The notes under the pieces are model-generated. The model was not told the DNA's origin, searched no databases, and worked only from the letters and a program-made list of their open reading frames with translations. A DNA stretch of 64,000 nt from positions 1-64,000 of the forward strand of contig NZ_JBEPNA010000007.1 of the NCBI RefSeq assembly GCF_040546025.1. Reading direction: 5' to 3'. Below are positions 47,398-55,520 of this stretch, piece after piece (position 1 is the first letter of the stretch; each line of letters begins with the position of its first letter). This DNA comes from Marisediminicola sp040546025 (GTDB lineage Bacteria; Actinomycetota; Actinomycetes; Actinomycetales; Microbacteriaceae). The translations under genes were made by a program, and so were the position numbers.

Positions 47398-48321
47398 TTA
47401 CTTCGCGTCGAGCGGCAGCAGGATGCCCTTCACCGACGGGTCGGTCGCGAGGAACTCCTGCACGGCCGGGTCCTGAAAGGCCGCGACGAGCTTCTGGATG
47501 TTGTCGGTGTCGGCGTAGTCGCTGCCGATCGTGAGCTGGCCGGCGAACTCGTCCGGGGCGGCGGGGGCGAAGATCTGCTGCTGGAGCGGGATCTTCGCGG
47601 CGAGGTAGTACTCGGTGTAGCCAGCGGCGGCGTCGATGTCGGGCAGCGCGCGCGACTGTGCGGCGAAGTCGAGCAGCACGAATTTCAGGTTCTTCGGGTT
47701 GGTCGCGATGTCGTCCTGGGTCGCGGTGCCGGCCGTCGCGCCGTCTTGGAGGGTGATGAGCCCGGCGTTCTCGAGCAGCCAGAGCCCCTGGGCCTCGTTC
47801 GCGGGGTCGGAGTAGAGCGAAATGGTGGCGCCATCCGGGATCTCCTCGACGCTGCCCCACTTCTCGGACCACAGCCCGAAGCCCCAGCGGAAGACCGGCG
47901 TCGCCGCGGTCTCACGGAAGTCGGGGTTGGCCTCGAGCACCTGACTCAGCCAGAGCTTGTGCTGGTAGATCGTGCCAGCAACCTCACCCTCGCTCACCGC
48001 GCGGTTGATGGTGTTGCTGTCGGAGAGACCCTTGAACGCGACCGTGATGCCGTAGTCGGCCGCCACGTTCTCGGCGACGAACTCGACGAGCGCCTGCTCG
48101 GCCGCGTTGCCCTCCGCCGTCGCGATCACGAGCGTGGCGCCCGCGACCTCGTTCGGCGAGACGCTCGGGATGAGCTGCGGGATGCCGATCGCGGCGGCGA
48201 CGGCGACGGCGGCGACCGAGGCTCCGGCGATCCACGGCCAGCGGCGGCGCTTCTTGAGCTCGAAGCCGTGCGGCTCGTCGGGGTTCTGCGAGGTGGGCCT
48301 GGTGATCGTGTCCTGGGACAT
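47398..48321 (-). CDS. metQ: MetQ/NlpA-family methionine-binding protein, membrane-anchored
   Basis: A 307-residue D/L-methionine-type substrate-binding protein of the MetNIQ importer. Unlike classical MetQ it has no lipobox: a basic stretch KKRRRWPW precedes a helix (IAGASVAAVAVAAAIGIPQL) that probably stays as a membrane anchor. The NlpA domain follows (DYGITVAFKGLSDSNTINRAVSEGEVAGTIYQHKLWL). Last gene of the metN-metI-metQ group, 125 bp after metI, with repeat locus D downstream. Confidence 0.88.
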   Translation of the reverse strand: MSQDTITRPTSQNPDEPHGFELKKRRRWPWIAGASVAAVAVAAAIGIPQLIPSVSPNEVAGATLVIATAEGNAAEQALVEFVAENVAADYGITVAFKGLSDSNTINRAVSEGEVAGTIYQHKLWLSQVLEANPDFRETAATPVFRWGFGLWSEKWGSVEEIPDGATISLYSDPANEAQGLWLLENAGLITLQDGATAGTATQDDIATNPKNLKFVLLDFAAQSRALPDIDAAAGYTEYYLAAKIPLQQQIFAPAAPDEFAGQLTIGSDYADTDNIQKLVAAFQDPAVQEFLATDPSVKGILLPLDAK

Positions 48322-48446
48322 GGTGGTTCCTTTCGACGTGCTGTGGGGTTGTTTCAGGGGACGAACGAAGACTGCGAGGGCGTGCGTGGTCGACGGAGGC
48401 CCGGTTGGGGGCTCCGAGGGTGATTCGGTCGGAAGCGTCCCCGCGC

Positions 48447-49214
48447 TCAGGCGGGGACGGGCATCGCCTTCGCTCGCCTTGACGGGCGGTCGCGGGAGTG
48501 CGGCGTCGCGAGCCGAACGAGCCGGTCGCCGAGCAGCTGCACGGAGGCGACCGTCGCGACGAGGATGATGATCGTCGCGAGCATGACCGTGTTATCGAAG
48601 CGCTGGTACCCGTAGGTCACGGCGACGTAGCCGATGCCGCCGGCGCCGATCGTGCCGGCGATCGCCGAGTACTCGATCATCGCGATCGTGTTGATGGTGA
48701 GTCCGCCGATGATCGCCGGCAGCGCCTCGCTCAGCTGCGCGGTGCGGATGATCTGCAGCGGCGACGCCCCGGACGCCCTCGCGACCCGCACGAGTGTGGG
48801 CGGCACGCCGCGCAGCGAGTTCTCGACGATGCGGGTGAAGAACGCGATCCCAGCGATCGCCATCGGGACGACCGCCGCTGCAATGCCGATGTTGGTTCCC
48901 GTGATGAAGCGTGTGAACGGCACGATCGACGCCATCAGGATGAGGAACGGCAGCGACCGGCCGATGCTCACGATCCAACTGATCGTCTGGTGCAGTGCGG
49001 GGTTCTCGAACAGGCCGCCGGGGGCGAGGTTGTGCACGAGGGCGCCGAGCGGCACCCCGAGGAGCACGACGATGACCATGACGATGCCGACCATGATGAG
49101 GGTGTCGAGCAGCGCGGGGAACACGAGTGCCGGGATCTCGGGGATCGGTACGTTGTTGCCGGTCGGCAGCGCGGCGCGGATGCCGGTGGCAAGCGAACTC
49201 AGCGGCGCGCTCAC
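48447..49214 (-). CDS. metI: Methionine ABC transporter permease
   Basis: A 255-residue permease with about five helices and the EAA loop VRVARASGASPLQIIRTAQLSEALPAIIGG, as in MetI. Its ATG overlaps the metN stop by 4 bp. The N-terminus resembles metI of other actinobacteria (LVFPALLDTLIMVGIVMVIVVLLGVPLGAL). Works with MetN and MetQ. Confidence 0.9.
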   Translation of the reverse strand: MSAPLSSLATGIRAALPTGNNVPIPEIPALVFPALLDTLIMVGIVMVIVVLLGVPLGALVHNLAPGGLFENPALHQTISWIVSIGRSLPFLILMASIVPFTRFITGTNIGIAAAVVPMAIAGIAFFTRIVENSLRGVPPTLVRVARASGASPLQIIRTAQLSEALPAIIGGLTINTIAMIEYSAIAGTIGAGGIGYVAVTYGYQRFDNTVMLATIIILVATVASVQLLGDRLVRLATPHSRDRPSRRAKAMPVPA

Positions 49215-50278
49215 GCGACACGCTCCAGCGCGGGCGACGACTCAGCGGTCGGGACCGCGGCATCGACGGAGATCGCAGGCACAGCAGCATCCGGGCGATC
49301 GGGCACCGGACGGGCGTCGAGCCCGAGCTGGCGGGCGGCAGCCACGAGCCGGACGGGGTCGACCGCGCGCACGCCGATGCTCGCGTGTCCGACGGTCTGT
49401 CCGGCGACGGTCTCGATCGACGCGCCGAGCACGGAGACCGGGGCGTCGAGCTCGCTCGCGAGGCGCAGCACCCAGTCGGCCGGTACCGCGGCGGAGGTGT
49501 AGCTCAGGAACCAGTGCGTCTCGCCGTGCTGCGGTGCGGCGTGCGGGCGGGCCGGGCGGAGGGCGCGGCCGAGGGCGGATGCCGGGTCGCGCAGCAGGTC
49601 GACGATGCGCCCCGACTCGACGATGTGGCCGTGGTCGAGGCGGGCGACGGCATCGGCGACCTGCAGCACGGTGTCCATTTCGTGGGTGATGAACAGGATG
49701 GAGAGATCGAGGTCGTCGCGGAGCTCCTTGAGCAGGGAGACGATGGATGCCGTCGACTCGGGGTCGAGGCCGGATGTCGCCTCGTCGGAGAGCAGCACCT
49801 GCGGCCGCAGCGCGAGGGCCCGGGCGATGCCGACGCGCTGGCGCTGTCCGCCGGAGAGCTGGTGCGGGTAGTGCCCTGCGCGGTCGGAGAGCCCGACGCG
49901 GTCGAGAAGTTCGGCGACGCGGCGCTTCGCCTCGGCCGACGTCACGCCGAGGTACTCGAGCGGCAGCGCGACGTTCTGGGCGGCGGTGCGGCGGCTGTAG
50001 AGGCCGTCGGACTGGAAGATCGTTCCGATGCGTCGGCGGGCCGCGCGCAGCTGGCGCTCGCCGAGCCGGGAGAGGTTCTCGCCGTTGACGAGCACCGAAC
50101 CGGAGGTCGGCCGCTCGAGCAGGTTGACGCACTGCGCGAGGGTGGACTTGCCGGCGCCGCTGGGTCCGACGACGGCGAAGATCTCGCCGGCGTCGACGCG
50201 GAAGTCGAGCCGGTCGAGGACGACGGTCGCGTGGGCGCCGTGACCATAGACCTTGGTCAGTTGTTCGATGCTGATCAT
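49211..50278 (-). CDS. metN: Methionine ABC transporter ATP-binding protein
   Basis: A 355-residue importer ATPase. Walker A GPSGAGKST, signature LSGGQRQRVGIARAL, Walker B VLLSDEATSGLDPEST, switch HEMD. The C-terminal NIL domain (about 270-355; HWFLSYTSAAVPADWVLRLASELD) is the regulatory methionine-binding module of MetN. First gene of the operon; the upstream 600 bp shows no SAM riboswitch I can recognise. Confidence 0.93.
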   Translation of the reverse strand: MISIEQLTKVYGHGAHATVVLDRLDFRVDAGEIFAVVGPSGAGKSTLAQCVNLLERPTSGSVLVNGENLSRLGERQLRAARRRIGTIFQSDGLYSRRTAAQNVALPLEYLGVTSAEAKRRVAELLDRVGLSDRAGHYPHQLSGGQRQRVGIARALALRPQVLLSDEATSGLDPESTASIVSLLKELRDDLDLSILFITHEMDTVLQVADAVARLDHGHIVESGRIVDLLRDPASALGRALRPARPHAAPQHGETHWFLSYTSAAVPADWVLRLASELDAPVSVLGASIETVAGQTVGHASIGVRAVDPVRLVAAARQLGLDARPVPDRPDAAVPAISVDAAVPTAESSPALERVA

Positions 50279-50887
50279 GGCCGTGAGCCTATTGTCGGCT
50301 CGGCGCGGGCTCCTAGCCGCGACGAAACAGTGTTGCGTCGCGTGACGGCGTGTGACGGGAATGGCTTCTGCTGGGTGAGCTGGTCGCGTGGTTGAGCTGG
50401 TCGCGTGGGTCGTGCAGTCGTGCCGCGACCGCGTCGAACCCGGCCGGGATGAGCGGGTTGCCTGGGTTGTGCGGGTTGACTTGCGTCATCGTGGTGCGGT
50501 GGCCTGAGCATCCGCCCGCCGCACCACACCGCTAACCCCCGGCACCATCAGGAGCCACAACGCGTGCTCTCAGCAGTGCCCTGCACTCGGCGCGCCGAAC
50601 TTCGGGCCGACGGTGCCCCATCACGCCGAGAGTGCCCGTTCGAACAGGCACACTCGGCGCCAACAGGCACACTCGGCACCGCCGACGCGCGGGCAGCCAC
50701 CTCCGCGCTGAGAGTGCCCGTTCGAACAGGCACACTCGGCACCAATAGGCACACTCGGATCTCGACACGGCCGCGCGCGGACTGCTTAATCGGTTTGGTC
50801 GCTGCTGGTGGAGAACTTCGAGCAGGTCGAGCAGGTCACGCAGGTCGAGCAGGTCGCGCAGCGGCCGTGTCGAGACCCCGCCGCGGC
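50279..50887. repeat. Intergenic repeat region upstream of metN
   Basis: No gene is supported in these 609 bp. Two near-perfect 32-bp palindromes centred on TTCGAA lie at 50626-50657 and 50708-50739 (arms CGAGAGTGCCC / GGCACACTCG), each followed by an extra GGCACACTCGG copy (to 50676 and 50758). A GTGGTGCGG / CCGCACCAC hairpin is at 50491-50527. GAGCAGGTC-type 9-bp repeats lie at 50822-50862, next to the DUF222/HNH stop. Inverted GAGCTGGTCGCGTGG repeats lie at about 50378-50410. Confidence 0.75.
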
Positions 50888-52384
50888 TCAGGTCAGTGCC
50901 GGGGCGGGCAGCTTGCCGCCGCGCCGCGGTGTGCGGGTCGGGTCGATTCTCACGGGTGGGATGAACCAGGGCACGTTGTCGATGACCTGCACCGTCCACC
51001 CGTTGTGGATGACGTGGTGGTGACCGGTGCACAAAAGGATCCCGTTGTTCAGGTTCGTTTTCCCGCCGTGCGACCACCAATGGATGTGGTGCGCCTCCGT
51101 GTAGGAGGGCGGACGCCCACAGCCGGTCACCGCGCAGCCGGCGTCGCGTTCGGCGAACGCGATCCGCTGCGCCTTTGAGAACAGCCTCCGGCCGACGCCG
51201 AGGTCGAGGACCTCGCTCTTCCCGCCAAGGACCGCTGGGATCAGTTCTGCGTCCGCGGCGAGGATCCGGGCGGCACCGGCGGTGATGGGTTCCTCGACGC
51301 CGTCCAACTGCGCCGCGCCGAGTCCTGACTCGAGCTGCTCCAACGTCATCCGGATCACCAGGGTGGTGTGCGGGAGGGTTCCGGGTGCGGTGGTGCAGCC
51401 CATCATGTGCCGGGCGACATCGATCAGGGCGTCGGCGGCGATCCGCGGGATGGTGCGCAGGTCGGCAAGCTCGACATGATCGGCCGAGCACGCATCGCGG
51501 TCAACGCCCTCGTTCCCGTGGCTGTGGCCACCCGCGGGCTCGGCCTCGAAGCGCACCGTGCGCAGGGCGTCGCCGACCATCGCGTCGATCATCGTCCGCA
51601 CGTATCCGGCACCGAGCGGGTCGAGGTCGATCGTGCACCGCTCCAGCCCGTTGCCCTGCTTGCTCCAACGCAATGACCTCAGCGCGATCAGCGCCTCCTC
51701 CCGTGGTGCGACCCCGTCGGTATCGAGCGCGTCACGCCAGGAGATCGCGAGCTTCCGCACCGTGTCCGCTGGATGGGCGGCGGCGAACTCGACCAGCTCC
51801 GACTCTGCCGCGACCAGATGCTCGGGCAGGGCGCGTGGGGCGGCCTGGGTCAGGTTGGTGATGATCGCCTGCGCCGCATCCACCTGCACCGCACCGGTGT
51901 TGACGGCGTCGGCGACGAGAGGGAACGGTGCGGGGAGCCGCTCCCCGAGCAGGGACACCGGTGCGGTGGTGGATTCGCCGAGGCGGACCGTCTTCCCGGC
52001 CTCGGCCAACGTCACACGGCCGAGGTCGGTGATCAGCGCCGCGGGAGAGGTGTGTCCGGAGGACTTCGCCAGACCGCCCTGACCCAGGGACGGGCGGGAA
52101 CGGACGCTCAGTTCACCGGCGGCCCGGATCAGGAGGGCGTCGACCTGGCGTTTCAGGTCGTAGCCGGACTGGATCGCCCGCAGCAGGCCCGCGTCGGACA
52201 TGGTCTCCACATCCAACTGGGCGGAAGCCACAACGACCGCTTCGCCGAACGCGCCCATGGTCGCATCGGGAGCGCCGGCATCGGGGTGTTCGCCGACCTG
52301 GTCGCCGAACCCGGTGAGCGCACCAGCCCACACCGACGCGAACGCAGAAGCGCTGTCGATGAGCGGATCGGTTGTCTTGGACAT
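50888..52384 (-). CDS. DUF222 / HNH endonuclease-like protein (13E12 type)
   Basis: A 498-residue protein with an N-terminal DUF222 region (about 20-370; helical, with MSDAGLLRAIQSGYDLKRQVDALLIRAAGEL) and a C-terminal HNH nuclease: CAVTGCGRPPSYTEAHHIHWWSHGGKTNLNNGILLCTGHHHVIH, with a cysteine pair and the HH/N/H residues. Such proteins are repeated in many actinobacterial genomes; role (mobile homing-like, recombination or defence) is unsettled. The start at ATG 52384 is preferred over one 51 bp up. Its C-terminal sequence matches the fragment at 1-66. Confidence 0.85.
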   Translation of the reverse strand: MSKTTDPLIDSASAFASVWAGALTGFGDQVGEHPDAGAPDATMGAFGEAVVVASAQLDVETMSDAGLLRAIQSGYDLKRQVDALLIRAAGELSVRSRPSLGQGGLAKSSGHTSPAALITDLGRVTLAEAGKTVRLGESTTAPVSLLGERLPAPFPLVADAVNTGAVQVDAAQAIITNLTQAAPRALPEHLVAAESELVEFAAAHPADTVRKLAISWRDALDTDGVAPREEALIALRSLRWSKQGNGLERCTIDLDPLGAGYVRTMIDAMVGDALRTVRFEAEPAGGHSHGNEGVDRDACSADHVELADLRTIPRIAADALIDVARHMMGCTTAPGTLPHTTLVIRMTLEQLESGLGAAQLDGVEEPITAGAARILAADAELIPAVLGGKSEVLDLGVGRRLFSKAQRIAFAERDAGCAVTGCGRPPSYTEAHHIHWWSHGGKTNLNNGILLCTGHHHVIHNGWTVQVIDNVPWFIPPVRIDPTRTPRRGGKLPAPALT

Positions 52385-52516
52385 ACCCACATACTGACAG
52401 GCGCCACCGACATTCATGCGGACACCAAACAACACCCTGATCTGGGGTATTGCCTGTGGACAACCCTCCCGGAACAGGCCCTGTGGAGGAGGACTTGGGC
52501 GGCCCAGCAGGCCCGG

Positions 52517-54400
52517 TCAGCTCTCGGTGTGCCCGAGATCGAGGCCCCGGACGAAGCGCATCGACGGCTTCGCGATCGCGGTCAGCTCCAAGACCATGAC
52601 CTCGTTGCGTCCGTCGCGCACCAGCGGTCCGGGCACGACGAGGGTGTGCTGCGGGCCGCGGCTCCAGTAGCGTCCGAGGTTGAAGCCGTTGATCCAGACC
52701 ACGCCCTTGCCCCAGTGGCGCGTGTCGAAAAAGAGGTCAGTTCCCTCCGAGCCGTCGAATTCCGCCAGCGCGAAGGACGGACCGGCGATCAGCCGGGCGT
52801 CCATGTCATCGCCCTGCCGCAGCACCGCGGCGACCTCCTCGATGCGGCCGAGGTCGAGGGGCGCGATGTCCCACTCCCCCAGCGGCTCTCCGTCGAGGGT
52901 CGCGGGGCCGATGAGGCCCTTCGGTTCACCGATCCGGTCGCCGTAGTTGACCCGGCCCTGGTCCTCGACGAGCACCTCGAGCCGTGCGCCCACGGGGATG
53001 CTGATCGAGGTGTCGTGCTGGTCTCGCGACAGTACGCCGCCCGGTGAGCCATCCACGAAGACCTGCGCCCGGTCGCGCACCTCGGCGAAGGTGAGCACCG
53101 AACGAGCGCCAGCGACATCCGGCGAGCGTTGCGGCAGCTGAACCCGGTACAGCGCGAAGCCCGAATACTGCCCGGCGTCGTCCATCGTCGGCAGATCCGG
53201 GTGCCGCGAGAACTCACCGAGAAGCCCGACCACCTGACTCAACGGCACCGATGCCCCGAGCGGCACCTCGAAGGCGGGCACACCGGCATCCGCCCCCGCC
53301 GGGTTCGACGCCGCGTCCCCGGCGGGCGACGGCTCCGACGCCGCCCCCGCCGGGTTCGACGCCGCGTCCCCGGCGGGCGACGGCTCCGACGCCGCCCCCG
53401 CAGACTCCACCCCCGGCACCGGCGCGTACCGGGCGATCACCTCGCGGAACGCCCAATACTTCTCCGTCGGATGCCCGGCCTCGTCGAGGGGCGCGTCATA
53501 GTCGTAGCTCGTCACGATGGGCTCGTAGGTGCCCTTGTCATTGGCGCCGTTCGTGAATCCGAAGTTCGTGCCGCCGTGGAACATGTACAGGTTCACGGAT
53601 GCGCCCGCGGCGAGCAGGTCGTCGAGCTCGCGGGCGGCATCGGCTGCGGACGTGGTGTGGTGGTGCGCGCCCCAGTTGTCGAACCAGCCATCCCAGAACT
53701 CGGCGCACATGAGCGGGCCGGTGCTCTGGTGCTGGCGCAGCGTCTCGAGCCGGTCGGTCGCGCGCGACCCGAACGAGGCGGTCAGGTGCAGCCCGGGCAG
53801 GCTCCCGCCTTCGAGCATCCGGTCGGTCGGCTGGTCGATGGTCGTGAGCGGAACGGTGATGTCGCCCGCCCTCGTCAGGTCGGTGAGCGCCTGCAGGTAG
53901 AGCTTGTCGGAGCCGTAGGCTCCGTATTCGTTCTCGACCTGCACGAGGATCACCGGTCCACCGCGATCGATCTGCAACTCGGCCACGATCGGCAGGATCC
54001 GGGCGAAGTAGCGCTCGACGGCCGCGAGGAACCGTGGCTCGAACCGGCGCACGCCCACCTTGGAGTCGCGGAATAGCCACGCCGGAAGTCCGCCGTTGTC
54101 CCACTCGGCGCAGATATACGGGCCGGGGCGCACGATCGCGTACATCCCCTCGGCCGCCACGAGCTCGAGAAAACGGCGCAGGTCGAGGCCGCCGCCCAGG
54201 TCGAAGCGGCCCTCGACGGCCTCGTGCGCGTTCCAGGCCACGTAGGTCTCGATGGTGTTGAGTCCGAGAAGCCTGGCTTTGTGGATGCGGTCGGCCCAGA
54301 GGTCCGGATGCACGCGGAAGTAGTGCAGCGCCCCGGAGAGCACCCGGAACGGCCGCCCGTCGAGCAGGAAGTCATCGGCGCCGATGGCGAACGAGGGCAC
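52517..54400 (-). CDS. Glycoside hydrolase family 35 beta-galactosidase
   Basis: A 627-residue GH35 enzyme with no signal peptide, so probably intracellular. Catalytic domain about 10-335: acid/base Glu in ILVQVENEYGAYG and nucleophile Glu in LMCAEFWDGWFDNWG; substrate loop YICAEWDNGGLPAW. A linker at about 335-380 has a 17-residue repeat (EPSPAGDAASNPAGAAS) twice, then beta-sandwich domains (VVWINGFNLGRYWSRGPQ near the C-terminus). Cleaves terminal beta-galactosides. Repeat length could vary between strains. Confidence 0.93.
   Translation of the reverse strand: MPSFAIGADDFLLDGRPFRVLSGALHYFRVHPDLWADRIHKARLLGLNTIETYVAWNAHEAVEGRFDLGGGLDLRRFLELVAAEGMYAIVRPGPYICAEWDNGGLPAWLFRDSKVGVRRFEPRFLAAVERYFARILPIVAELQIDRGGPVILVQVENEYGAYGSDKLYLQALTDLTRAGDITVPLTTIDQPTDRMLEGGSLPGLHLTASFGSRATDRLETLRQHQSTGPLMCAEFWDGWFDNWGAHHHTTSAADAARELDDLLAAGASVNLYMFHGGTNFGFTNGANDKGTYEPIVTSYDYDAPLDEAGHPTEKYWAFREVIARYAPVPGVESAGAASEPSPAGDAASNPAGAASEPSPAGDAASNPAGADAGVPAFEVPLGASVPLSQVVGLLGEFSRHPDLPTMDDAGQYSGFALYRVQLPQRSPDVAGARSVLTFAEVRDRAQVFVDGSPGGVLSRDQHDTSISIPVGARLEVLVEDQGRVNYGDRIGEPKGLIGPATLDGEPLGEWDIAPLDLGRIEEVAAVLRQGDDMDARLIAGPSFALAEFDGSEGTDLFFDTRHWGKGVVWINGFNLGRYWSRGPQHTLVVPGPLVRDGRNEVMVLELTAIAKPSMRFVRGLDLGHTES
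53291..53401 (-). repeat. 51-bp in-frame tandem duplication in the GH35 gene
   Basis: Two identical-looking 51-bp units (53291-53341 and 53342-53392) plus the first 9 bases of a third, coding for the Ala/Ser/Pro linker. The period is a multiple of three, so copy-number change keeps the frame. Confidence 0.9.
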
Positions 54401-54403
54401 GGC

Positions 54404-55516
54404 TCAGCGGGTCGAGACGGTGACGGTGAACTTGGCGTTGCGGCCGACCTGCCGGGTGGCGCCGACCGCGCGGGTGAGCGCGGCCCGGTAGGACAGGTGC
54501 GAGTTGAACACCGTCCACAGCTCGCCGCCGGGCTTGAGCACCCGTGCGGCCTCCTCGAACAGCTTGAGGGCGACTCCCGGATGCACCGCCGACCCGACGT
54601 GGAACGGCGGGTTGAGCAGCACGAGATCCGCGCATCCGTCCGGCTGAGTGGACAGGGCGTCGTCGCGCACGACGGTGAACGGCAGGTCGTTGGCGAGGGC
54701 CGTGGCGCGGGCGGATGCGACGGCCGCGGCGGACTCGTCGGTCGCGAGAATCGCGAGGCCGGGCCGGGCGCGGGCGAGGGCGGAGGCGAGGATGCCGGTG
54801 CCGCAGCCGAGGTCGACGGCGGTCACGGCATCCGGCTTCATCTCGCGCAGGAAGCCGAGCAGGTAGCGCGTGCCGATATCGAGCTTGGTGCTGGCGAACG
54901 CGGCGCCGTGCGCACAGACCCAGAGCCCGAGGTCGTCGTGGAATTCGCGCGCCGGGTAGGTGCTGTCGCCGGGTGCGGGCAGCCGGGAGATGATGACGCG
55001 GGACTTCTGCCGTCCGAGCGAGGCGCGCACGTCGCCGAAGTGGCGGGCGTAGACCTCGTTCATGGCGATCGACATGTGCTTGAGCCGCCCGCCGCCGATC
55101 ACGGTGACCTCGGGGTGGGCGAAGCGCGCGATCGCCCCGGCGATCTCGTCGAGGGCGGCGAGGCTGCGCGGGAGCTGCATGAGCACGACGCGGGCGCCGG
55201 AGAGCAGCTCCTCGCCGAGCTCGTGGTTGGTGTGCTCGCCCTCGAGCCCGGTCGTCGTGGCGTTGTGGGCCAGTGCGAGCTCGCCGCTCAGGGGATCCTG
55301 GTGTACCCGCACCGCCGTCGCGTCGTGCTGCGCGATCGCCCCGAGGGTCAGCGCGCCATAGTGGTCGCCGATGACCACGACCTCCCCCGTTCCGGCCGAC
55401 GCGAGATGCGCCGCGGCCTCGTCGAGGATCAGACGGTCGCTCGCGTCGACGGCGAAAAGGTTCTCCGCCTCGACGTCGGGGTAGCGCCGGAGGGCGTCGA
55501 AAGAGAACTCTGGCAC
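54404..55516 (-). CDS. RlmG/RsmC-like rRNA guanine-N2 methyltransferase family protein
   Basis: A 370-residue class I methyltransferase with a duplicated arrangement as in RlmG/RsmC. The C-terminal active half has the SAM motif AVDLGCGTGILASALA, acidic LATDESAAAV and catalytic NPPF in LVLLNPPFHVGSAVH. The N-terminal half is a degenerate copy (EVVVIGDHYGALTL). Predicted to methylate a guanine in rRNA; RlmG versus RsmC is not decided. It lies 3 bp downstream of a monooxygenase gene and 3 bp before the GH35 gene, so probably one transcript. Confidence 0.85.
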   Translation of the reverse strand: MPEFSFDALRRYPDVEAENLFAVDASDRLILDEAAAHLASAGTGEVVVIGDHYGALTLGAIAQHDATAVRVHQDPLSGELALAHNATTTGLEGEHTNHELGEELLSGARVVLMQLPRSLAALDEIAGAIARFAHPEVTVIGGGRLKHMSIAMNEVYARHFGDVRASLGRQKSRVIISRLPAPGDSTYPAREFHDDLGLWVCAHGAAFASTKLDIGTRYLLGFLREMKPDAVTAVDLGCGTGILASALARARPGLAILATDESAAAVASARATALANDLPFTVVRDDALSTQPDGCADLVLLNPPFHVGSAVHPGVALKLFEEAARVLKPGGELWTVFNSHLSYRAALTRAVGATRQVGRNAKFTVTVSTR

Positions 55517-55520
55517 CCCA

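Noticed and set aside
50279..50530. SAM riboswitch upstream of metN
   Set aside because: I looked for the conserved cores of SAM-I/SAM-II/SAM-IV type riboswitches and see none. The region is repeats and simple hairpins.
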